Positions 1 through 5,929 of a stretch of 12,314 nt of DNA are shown one piece after another. Each line of letters begins with the position of its first letter. Within the stretch, counting starts at the first letter, position 1. This DNA is from JADFNO01 sp965369945. Lineage in GTDB: Bacteria > Planctomycetota > Phycisphaerae > Phycisphaerales > SM1A02. The stretch lies in contig CBDUST010000117.1 in assembly GCA_965369945.1 (NCBI GenBank), positions 1 through 12,314 of the forward strand, in the 5' to 3' direction. The notes under the pieces were generated by a model that was given only the letters and a program-made list of their open reading frames with translations, did not search any database and was not told where the DNA came from. Both the position numbers and the translations under genes were made by a program.

Positions 1-199
1 GGCGTTCGATGACTAGCGCACGCAGCCGCTACGTCTTCAGTGAAACTGCTCTAGGCGTTCCTTCCGGGACAGACGTTTCCTGGGCCAGAGGCGGGAACAA
101 GGCACTGCATACTGCGGATTGATTGACGGGAGCCGAACTAGGCCCCATCCTGGTGTACGTGGCCGACTGATCCCTCCCACGCCCTGAGACCCCAATCGC
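1..199. other. Left edge, no gene seen
   Basis: No convincing gene lies here. The reading frame of the downstream vWA gene is closed by a TGA at 185-187, so that gene cannot start earlier. Minus-strand open frames running through this stretch are antisense to the vWA gene and have no recognisable content. No clear promoter hexamers or hairpin stand out. Confidence 0.5.
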
Positions 200-1645
200 A
201 TGCACCGAATTATGTTCCCTGCACTTGTCATGAGCGTTCTCGTCGCTGCCGCAATGCCCGCCCCGAGCGTCGAAGCGAGTCCAACGACCCCGGGCAAGGT
301 GAAGTGGGATTCCGTCCCCGATGGCGAGCGCCAAGCCCTGGAGCAGTACCTCACCGCCCCCGATTGGCCGATCCGTGTGTTCGGTCTGCTGCGGCTGGAA
401 CGGTACACGGGCCAAAAGCCCGAGCAGTTGGTCCACGATCTGATAATTGATGATGCCTGGCAGGTGCGCTGCTTCGCGCTGCGTCAGGCGCTGCGCATGG
501 GTTACACGATCACACAGGCTGATCTACGTCCGGATGAAGATGCTGCGTTTGTCGTTCGTGCGGCGCTTCGCCATGGGATTGCGCTCGACCAAGCCGCGGT
601 CGAGCCACTGGCCAAGAAGTTGATGCAGACAAAGAACGTGGACGATCTGATGCTGGGATTGGAAATAGCCGCTGCATCCGGAATCGAATCGGTGCAAACC
701 GAAGCTGCCAAGCGCGTCATAACGCTGATTCGCAACATGAACAACATGGTGGCGACGGTCGTCTCACGAGGACTGGCGGCGATGCTAGGACTGCGGCGCG
801 CCCCAGCCGACGTTGGACAATGGAATGCCTGGCTCAATAGACAAGAAGGCAAGATCGATTTTCCTTCGATCAGTTCCTTTACTTCCGGCGCTAAGCTCGC
901 CCCGCCTTCCCTCGTCAGTGAGATGAGTGTCGATACGTTTGCGAGGCTCGTGGACTACCTCGATGCGCTGCGGCAGCGCGATCTGGACCTCGTCGTAGTG
1001 ATGGATGCCACGTCTTCCATGATCCCCATGATCAACGAAGCGCGAGTCGGCGTGGACGGGCTCATCCTTTTCCTCAACGACATCTCCAAAACCATGCGAT
1101 TGGCGTTTGTCGCTTATCGCGACCACGACAACAAGCCGATCTGGGAAGGACATCGGTTTACAGTCGAAGTCGTGGCGATCCGTAACTTTTTATTCAACTT
1201 GCGAATTACCGGCGGAGCCGACCTGCCCGAGGCTGTGCTCGAGGGTCTGACCGCCTGTGGGAACCTGGATTGGAATCCATATGCGTCGAGGCAGATCATT
1301 CTGGTTGGCGACGCGCGTCCGCACGATGAAGATGTCTACAAAGTTCTCAACCTTGTTGAGACGTATCGCAACGATGGGCTCACCGTTCACGCGGTGCATG
1401 TGCCGATGGAGATTGCCAAGCGGTTCGAGCGCCTTGCGACGCCGGAATATCGCGCTGAGGTGCAGCATCATAATGCCATGACGGCCACCGCGTTCGAGGA
1501 CATCGCGAAGCACGGCGGTGGACGGAAGGTGACACTTTCGGGTAGGGACCAACTCGTGCCCTCAATCATGCACACGACCCTCGAAGAGGCATGGTGGCCG
1601 ACCTTTGATGAGTTCTACGAACTGTATCTGCAACTTTGTCGTTAG
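200..1645 (+). CDS. Secreted HEAT-like / von Willebrand factor A domain protein (tandem copy 1)
   Basis: Predicted exported protein of 481 residues. Residues 1-27 form a signal peptide with probable cleavage after VEA. Residues 45-230 are helical and HEAT-like, with the landmarks RLERY (65-69) and DDAWQVRCFA (84-93). Residues about 260-450 are a vWA domain. Its metal site (MIDAS) is intact: DATSS at 269-273, the GGADLPEA loop at 338-345 and Asp371 in VGDARP. vWA domains usually bind protein ligands through a divalent metal, so a binding or scaffold role is inferred; the ligand is unknown. The protein ends in EFYELYLQLCR, which is nearly repeated at the end of the next gene. ATG 200 is chosen because an in-frame TGA lies at 185-187; ATG 212 is an alternative. 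No strong Shine-Dalgarno is visible. The next gene starts about 20 bases after the stop, so the two are probably co-transcribed. Confidence 0.85.
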   Translation: MHRIMFPALVMSVLVAAAMPAPSVEASPTTPGKVKWDSVPDGERQALEQYLTAPDWPIRVFGLLRLERYTGQKPEQLVHDLIIDDAWQVRCFALRQALRMGYTITQADLRPDEDAAFVVRAALRHGIALDQAAVEPLAKKLMQTKNVDDLMLGLEIAAASGIESVQTEAAKRVITLIRNMNNMVATVVSRGLAAMLGLRRAPADVGQWNAWLNRQEGKIDFPSISSFTSGAKLAPPSLVSEMSVDTFARLVDYLDALRQRDLDLVVVMDATSSMIPMINEARVGVDGLILFLNDISKTMRLAFVAYRDHDNKPIWEGHRFTVEVVAIRNFLFNLRITGGADLPEAVLEGLTACGNLDWNPYASRQIILVGDARPHDEDVYKVLNLVETYRNDGLTVHAVHVPMEIAKRFERLATPEYRAEVQHHNAMTATAFEDIAKHGGGRKVTLSGRDQLVPSIMHTTLEEAWWPTFDEFYELYLQLCR

Positions 1646-1665
1646 CTTCGGGCCAAGCCTCGGCT

Positions 1666-3075
1666 ATGATGCGCCTTCGGATGCGACACGCCAGCAACAT
1701 AACCGCAAACACCCTTGGCCGTATCACGCTGTCGGGTTTGGCGATTCTTTTGGTGAACGCAACTCTATTCGCGCAAGAAACGACCACGAGTGATCGACTG
1801 AAGTTTGCAGAGGCATCACGCCTTGAAAAGAAAACGGTTCAGTCGCTTCTGAAGGGCGAATCCTGGCCCAGACGAGCGCTCGCAGCAATGCGGCTGGAAC
1901 GATACGACTGCCCCGAAACACAAGACATGCTGCTGCGCCTGTTGGCCGACGACGAATGGCAAGTCCGCGCCTTCGCCACCCGAACGCTCGGCCGGCGACG
2001 TGTACCTGCTCAAGCACACTGGTTTGCTACCGAGGAAGAACCTCGCGTTTTGCGAACCGCGCTCCGCCATCGCTATAAATTAGATACCGAACGAGTCGGC
2101 CGGGGCGTGCGCTTTCTTACTCGCGCCAACAACCTCCAAGACAGACTGCTTGGCGCTGAGATCGGTATTGCCAGCGGCGACGAAGACCTAGCCAAGCTGG
2201 CCAACGAGACGACGCGGAAGATCATCTTGCGCATGCGAAGAACCGAGGCGGGGGCGCTGTCGCCTCGCATTGCCATGCTCACCGGAGCGCCTGATCTGCG
2301 TCGACAATATCTGTGGCAACAATGGCTTCGGAAGGTCGGCCGTCGCTTCGAGGTCCACCCTGCCTTCGCCGTTCCGGACTCAGCAGATGCACCGTTGCCG
2401 CCGGGTTTTCTCGCCCGACTTGATCCGGATCGTTTCGCGGCGATGGAAAGCTATATCGACGCCCTGAGTGACCGCTACGTTGACCTCGCGATCTGCCTTG
2501 ATTGCACCGCGAGCATGTGGGGCGAAATCGCTGAGGCTCAAGGCGGGATCGATGACATGATGCTCTTCGTCGGTGACGTGGTCGGCTCGCTGCGCGTCGG
2601 AATCGTTGGCTATCGAGATCGACGCGACGAGTTCGAGACTAAGGCCTGGGATTTTACCAGCGACATTGACGAGGCCCGTCGGCGGCTTTGGAGCCTTCGC
2701 GCCGATGGAGGCGGCGATACGCCCGAGGCTGTGTATCCTGCGCTGCGCCTGGCGTATACCCAGTTCAGTTGGTTGCCAAGTCATACCAAGGTGCTTGTGT
2801 TGGTCGGTGACGCTCCGCCGCGCGTCGGCACGGGGACGCTGTGCGTCTCGCTCGCTAAGCGCGGCGCTGAAATCCAACTCACCACGCACGTCATCCAGAC
2901 CGACGCCAAGGAGGTCAAGCACTTTCCACAGATTGCCGAGGCCGGCGGCGGGCGCTGCGTCGATCTTGACGATGGCGATTCGCTCATCGCCCAGATCACC
3001 GGCCTCACGCTCGGCGACCGATTCCAAGAAGAGTTCGGGGAGTTCTTCGAGACCTACCTGCAACTGTGCCGGTAA
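1666..3075 (+). CDS. Secreted HEAT-like / von Willebrand factor A domain protein (tandem copy 2)
   Basis: Paralogue of the preceding gene, 469 residues from ATG 1666 (ATG 1669 or 1681 are also possible). A TTG at 1636 would overlap the upstream gene by 10 bases and place polar residues before the signal peptide, so I prefer the ATG pair. The signal peptide ends near NATLFAQ. A HEAT-like region follows, with RLERY (76-80) and DDEWQVRAFA (95-104) matching copy 1. The vWA domain has MIDAS DCTAS at 279-283, GGGDTPEA at 348-355 and an Asp in VGDAPP at 380-385. The last residues, EFFETYLQLCR, match the tail of copy 1. The shared architecture along the full length indicates tandem duplication followed by strong divergence. 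There is no MoxR-type ATPase beside the pair, so a chaperone-type MoxR/vWA system is not supported here. The ligand and cellular role are unknown. Confidence 0.85.
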   Translation: MMRLRMRHASNITANTLGRITLSGLAILLVNATLFAQETTTSDRLKFAEASRLEKKTVQSLLKGESWPRRALAAMRLERYDCPETQDMLLRLLADDEWQVRAFATRTLGRRRVPAQAHWFATEEEPRVLRTALRHRYKLDTERVGRGVRFLTRANNLQDRLLGAEIGIASGDEDLAKLANETTRKIILRMRRTEAGALSPRIAMLTGAPDLRRQYLWQQWLRKVGRRFEVHPAFAVPDSADAPLPPGFLARLDPDRFAAMESYIDALSDRYVDLAICLDCTASMWGEIAEAQGGIDDMMLFVGDVVGSLRVGIVGYRDRRDEFETKAWDFTSDIDEARRRLWSLRADGGGDTPEAVYPALRLAYTQFSWLPSHTKVLVLVGDAPPRVGTGTLCVSLAKRGAEIQLTTHVIQTDAKEVKHFPQIAEAGGGRCVDLDDGDSLIAQITGLTLGDRFQEEFGEFFETYLQLCR

Positions 3076-3094
3076 CCGCAGGCGACGATGCCTT

Positions 3095-3127
3095 GGGAAT
3101 GCCCCTGCCCCTCGATGCATTCCCCAA
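3095..3127 (+). terminator. Possible terminator hairpin after the vWA pair
   Basis: GGGAATGC (3095-3102) pairs with GCATTCCC (3117-3124), and the stem can extend with TTGG/CCAA around a one-base bulge; the loop is 14 bases. It begins 20 bases after the stop of the second vWA gene. There is no T-run on either side, so it may be a weak bidirectional terminator between convergent genes or only a chance hairpin. Confidence 0.35.
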
Positions 3128-3130
3128 TGC

Positions 3131-3255
3131 CTAGGTTCTGTCTGACGAATAGTGGAACGGGCATCTTGCCCGTCTGTATGAGCGAAGACGACGGGCTGGA
3201 AGCCCGTCCCACCAAGAATGAAATGCACTTTCTTGATCCGTCAGACAGAGCCTAG
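3131..3255. mobile_element. MITE/REP-like palindromic element with CTAG-flanked inverted ends
   Basis: The ends at 3131-3146 and 3240-3255 are inverted copies matching at 15 of 16 bases; both carry CTAG outermost, then G(T/C)TCTGTCTGAC. CTAG may be a 4-base target duplication, leaving a 117-base element at 3135-3251. Inside are two GC-rich hairpins: ACGGGC/GCCCGT with a 5-base loop (3157-3173) and GACGGGC/GCCCGTC with a 5-base loop (3190-3208). The outer halves GTGGAACGGGC (3152-3162) and GCCCGTCCCAC (3202-3212) also pair at 10 of 11 bases. It encodes no protein, so it would need a transposase in trans. Similar ACGGGC-loop-GCCCGT repeats are, from memory, common in planctomycete genomes. The right end contains the stop codon of the FG-GAP gene on the minus strand. 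The family is not assigned. Confidence 0.6.
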
Positions 3256-3692
3256 TTCGTCGTCGTCCAGAAGACCTGGTCAACGCAATCCAACCATGGG
3301 AATAGGAATATAAGGCTCACTACACGAACTTCGTATCGAGTCCTCACTTCGCCAGTACCCAGCTCTACATGATCCGCTGGATTGCCGGCAAACGTCCTAA
3401 CCATATCGTCGTTGAGCGATTGCGTTGCCGTACCAACAACATCCCACGAATCCGTGTTGAAATTCCACGATGAGATTGTGAGCTCCAAACCGACGGTGTT
3501 CGCCGACGATTCGATCGTCACGTCGAGCGAAGCTGGAGAATCGTTTGGCAACGATCCGAAGAAATCCAGCGTGATCGGCGCTTCGGTTGGAAAGAGTACG
3601 ATGCCCGGGTTGTAGCACAGCTTGTCGTCATCCGATTCCAGAAGGCTGTTCAGGTCACCGGAGTCGTAGAAACCGCGGAAAGCATTGAAGTC
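3252..3692 (-). repeat. C-terminal module copy A (in first FG-GAP gene)
   Basis: This stretch encodes 146 residues, from DFNAFRGF to the protein end FWTTTN, with cysteines at module positions 26 (KLCYNPG) and 136 (DCVDQ). It shares long nucleotide stretches with copy B, including the 24 bases around the TRYEVR codons. It is the most divergent of the four in its last 25 residues (RVVSLIFLFPWLDCV). It lies directly after a short CPADLDGAGD linker that resembles a degenerate dockerin-type calcium loop. Confidence 0.9.
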
Positions 3693-5360
3693 GACGGGTC
3701 TATCACAGACTTGATCGCCTGCACCGTCGAGGTCGGCCGGGCACGCGGCTTCCACGATATGATACCGCTGGTTGACCGCCAGTGATCCGAGCGACTGAAC
3801 CTGGCCACTCGGCCAGCGGATCATCGCACTGATCACTTGGTTGGCCTGACCCAGACCGAGAGTTTGGATTCGCGGAATGTCGGAGAAGAACCCGGTGCCC
3901 GCGACCACCTCACGAATCTGGGTGATCGGTGGGTCTCCGGGTTGCAGCCGCGCTGTCACCTGGACTCGTGCTCCGACCGCGTCCCGGTTGCTCACCGTTC
4001 CCGTAAGACGAAACTGAATCCAGTTGTTGCCGGTGCCTTCGTTTCGGAACATGGAGTTCGGCTGTCCCTCACCGCGGGACAACCAGGACACGTCGATGTC
4101 GCCGTCATTATCGATGTCGCCAGGAACGACGCCCATTTGCTCCATCAGCGGCAGATCCATCCCCAGTTGACCCGCAACTTCCTGCCAGGTGCAGTCACCC
4201 TTGCCGGGGCCACAATCACCATTGTTCAAGAAAACGCTGTTGTGTCCGTCCTGAGCGCCCACAGTTCTATTTGCCGCGAGGATGTCCAACCAGCCGTCGT
4301 TATCCAGATCGGCGAAGTTGGCATCCTGAAACAGGCTCCCCGCCAAGTCCAGGGTTGCAGTGACATCCGTGAAGGTCCAGATGCCTTCCTTGTCGGGACC
4401 GTCGTTGCGAAACAGTCGAGAATCCCTTTCGCGTGAGTATAGCAGATCGAGACGGCCGTCGTTGTTGTAATCTCCCCACGCTACGCCGAAACCTCGACCG
4501 ATTCCGCCTACGACGTCGACGCCTGCTTCCGGCGCCACGTCCGTGAAGTGTGGGACGCCGGTCTCCGGATTGACACCATCATTGCGGTAGAGTCGGCTCG
4601 GCGCTCCTTGAGGCGGATCATGCGAGTTGGCTACAAACACATCCTGGTCGCCATCGTTGTCGTAGTCTGCAAAGGTCACGCCCATCGGGTTATCCGGCAG
4701 ATCGACACCCGCTTCGGACGTGATGTCCGTAAACCTGCCGTCACCGTCGTTGATGTACATCAGGTTGACGTGCTCGACGACATCGCGGCTTGGATCGTAT
4801 TCCACTGCATACACATCCAGCAAGCCGTCGTTGTCCAGGTCTACCAATGCAGCCCCGGTTCCCTTCGTGAGACAGACCTCCAAATCGCTCGCCCCGCTCG
4901 CATCTTCAAAAAGCAGAGACGGTGCGGGCACGGCGTGATAGAGTGGACTCACCAGGAAGTTGTGCGAGAACAAGTCACGCCGGCCGTCGTTGTCGTAGTC
5001 GCCCCACACATTCCTCATCGCATTCCAATAGTCATCAATACCTACCAATCCGGCGATGTCCGCACCGAAGGTGCCGTCGCCACGATTGAGGTAACACACA
5101 TTAAGATTCATAGGGTCATGAGTAGGAGTGTCTTTCAGGTCTGGGCAAACCCCTGAAGGAGTTGGCTCCACATCAGGGTCGAACCTACCGTTTGCGTAGT
5201 AGATGTCAATCCATCCGTCGTCGTTGATGTCCACCAGACAAATGCCAAAGTGGCGGTGCTCGACGTCACCGACGTCCAGCAGGTCGGTCACATTGGTAAA
5301 GCTGAGCTGCCCCGCACGCGCCGATGAAGTCATCACCGAGATGACCAGGATGAATCGCAC
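3252..5360 (-). CDS. Secreted FG-GAP/VCBS repeat protein with ASPIC/UnbV domain and shared C-terminal module
   Basis: Predicted exported beta-propeller protein, 702 residues from GTG 5360. After a signal peptide ending near SSARAG come at least seven calcium-binding D-x-[DN]-x-DG loops of FG-GAP/VCBS type, starting near residues 44, 121, 174, 232, 297, 351 and 415. An ASPIC/UnbV domain spans about 445-540 (SNRDAVGARV, GLGQ, RWPSG). The shared C-terminal module spans 557-702. Such proteins (CRTAC1-like) are usually extracellular adhesion or binding proteins; no catalytic function is evident. The stated start is the nearest conventional codon, but it lacks a Shine-Dalgarno. A CTG at 5399 has GGAGG six bases upstream and would add 13 residues beginning [M]KRIPESFRV, giving a better signal peptide; an in-frame TAG lies just above it. 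The stop codon lies within the end of the MITE-like element. The gene is convergent with the vWA pair and divergent from the second FG-GAP gene. Confidence 0.88.
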   Translation of the reverse strand: MRFILVISVMTSSARAGQLSFTNVTDLLDVGDVEHRHFGICLVDINDDGWIDIYYANGRFDPDVEPTPSGVCPDLKDTPTHDPMNLNVCYLNRGDGTFGADIAGLVGIDDYWNAMRNVWGDYDNDGRRDLFSHNFLVSPLYHAVPAPSLLFEDASGASDLEVCLTKGTGAALVDLDNDGLLDVYAVEYDPSRDVVEHVNLMYINDGDGRFTDITSEAGVDLPDNPMGVTFADYDNDGDQDVFVANSHDPPQGAPSRLYRNDGVNPETGVPHFTDVAPEAGVDVVGGIGRGFGVAWGDYNNDGRLDLLYSRERDSRLFRNDGPDKEGIWTFTDVTATLDLAGSLFQDANFADLDNDGWLDILAANRTVGAQDGHNSVFLNNGDCGPGKGDCTWQEVAGQLGMDLPLMEQMGVVPGDIDNDGDIDVSWLSRGEGQPNSMFRNEGTGNNWIQFRLTGTVSNRDAVGARVQVTARLQPGDPPITQIREVVAGTGFFSDIPRIQTLGLGQANQVISAMIRWPSGQVQSLGSLAVNQRYHIVEAACPADLDGAGDQVCDRPVDFNAFRGFYDSGDLNSLLESDDDKLCYNPGIVLFPTEAPITLDFFGSLPNDSPASLDVTIESSANTVGLELTISSWNFNTDSWDVVGTATQSLNDDMVRTFAGNPADHVELGTGEVRTRYEVRVVSLIFLFPWLDCVDQVFWTTTN

Positions 5361-5405
5361 TAACAGTGAAACGCGGAATGATTCAGGAATTCGCTTCAGG
5401 ACCTA

Positions 5406-5410
5406 CCTCC
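5406..5410 (-). promoter_or_regulatory. Shine-Dalgarno GGAGG supporting a CTG start at 5399
   Basis: On the minus strand GGGAGGT is followed, six bases after GGAGG, by CTG AAG CGA in the frame of the FG-GAP gene. The in-frame codon at 5403-5405 is TAG, so nothing further upstream can be the start. The conventional GTG at 5360 is about 45 bases away and has no ribosome binding site of its own. Together these favour initiation at CTG, or an ATG that mutated or was misread. Confidence 0.55.
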
Positions 5411-5596
5411 CAACCTTTGGCTTGCCGGCCTGCAATCTGGCCGCCTTGCCCCTCGGCTGTAATTAGCCCACATTGCCCATTTGACCAGGGACACCTTCCA
5501 GCAAGTTCGATACCAAGGCGAAAGGCGGGGTCAAACCCGTGCAGCTAAGGGTAGCACAGAAATGTCATCTTTCATTCCGGAAACTTGAGGAAGTGC

Positions 5597-5623
5597 TGGA
5601 CAGGCGCAGTACTGTGGTATACT
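5597..5623 (+). promoter_or_regulatory. Possible sigma-70-type promoter
   Basis: A TGGACA -35-like hexamer (5597-5602) and a TATACT -10-like hexamer (5618-5623) are separated by 15 bases, slightly short of the usual 16-18. Each differs from consensus at one base. It lies about 90 bases before the beta-helix remnant and about 300 before the second FG-GAP gene, so it could now drive the latter through a long leader. Confidence 0.35.
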
Positions 5624-5713
5624 GGTTTCGTTCACCGTATAGGGGCAACTGCGGCGACGGACCTGCGGCAGGGACTACCACTGTGCGGCCTGTACCTTCA
5701 GGAAGATTCAGCC

Positions 5714-5924
5714 ATGTGGTTCAAGTCCAGCTTCACAATCCCGGCGGTCGCGGCGAGTAGCCGCGCAGCGGCCGACATAGTCCACGCCGCCCCCGGCGAC
5801 TGTCCCACCGTCCAGGGCCGGAATCGATGCGGCCGTAACTGGTGATGAGATCGTCGTCGCGGGCGGTGTGTACACGGGTGATGGCAACCGGGACCTTGAC
5901 TTCAACGACGAGTGGAAGGAGTAG
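5714..5924 (+). pseudogene. Frameshifted N-terminal fragment of a secreted beta-helix protein
   Basis: An ATG at 5714 with AGGAAG eight bases upstream opens a frame reading to PGDCPTVQ at about 5815. Reading then has to drop one base in the GGG at 5815-5817 to continue as AGIDAAVTGDEIVVAGG and VYTGDGNRDLDFN, which ends at TAG 5922-5924. The combined pattern, PGDxPTIQ-A-IDAA-x-GDE-VVVA-G-YTG-GN-DLDF, is the classic start of right-handed parallel beta-helix secreted proteins, which normally run to several hundred residues. Here only about 69 residues remain, so the gene is both frameshifted and truncated. The fragment ends two bases before the ATG pair of the next gene and now forms its 5' leader. 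A sequencing error could explain the frameshift but not the truncation. Confidence 0.6.
5917..5921 (+). promoter_or_regulatory. Shine-Dalgarno AGGAG for the second FG-GAP gene
   Basis: AGGAG lies five bases before ATG 5927 and eight before ATG 5930. It overlaps codons that would be translated from the GTG at 5912, which argues against that upstream start and for the ATG pair. Confidence 0.65.
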
Positions 5925-5929
5925 AAATG

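Larger units (their letters stand above)
5400..5713. other. Divergent intergenic region upstream of both FG-GAP genes
   Basis: This stretch separates the minus-strand FG-GAP gene from the plus-strand beta-helix remnant. It contains the minus-strand ribosome binding site at 5406-5410 and a possible plus-strand promoter at 5597-5623. A convincing minus-strand promoter was not identified. No protein or RNA gene is recognisable here. Confidence 0.5.

Noticed and set aside
1636..1665. TTG 1636 as the start of the second vWA gene
   Set aside because: It would overlap the upstream gene and add ten polar residues before the basic n-region. The ATG pair at 1666/1669 gives a better signal peptide.
200..3075. 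The vWA pair as part of a MoxR-vWA or tellurite/phage defence island
   Set aside because: Both proteins have signal peptides and no ATPase, nuclease or other effector gene is adjacent in the window.
2380..3228. A 282-codon minus-strand open frame
   Set aside because: It is antisense to the second vWA domain, which is confirmed by its paralogue. It also runs through the MITE-like element, and no motif is recognisable.
4548..5156. A 202-codon plus-strand open frame
   Set aside because: It is antisense to the first FG-GAP gene, whose calcium loops and ASPIC domain are unambiguous. The V/I/D-rich product is typical of reversed FG-GAP repeats.
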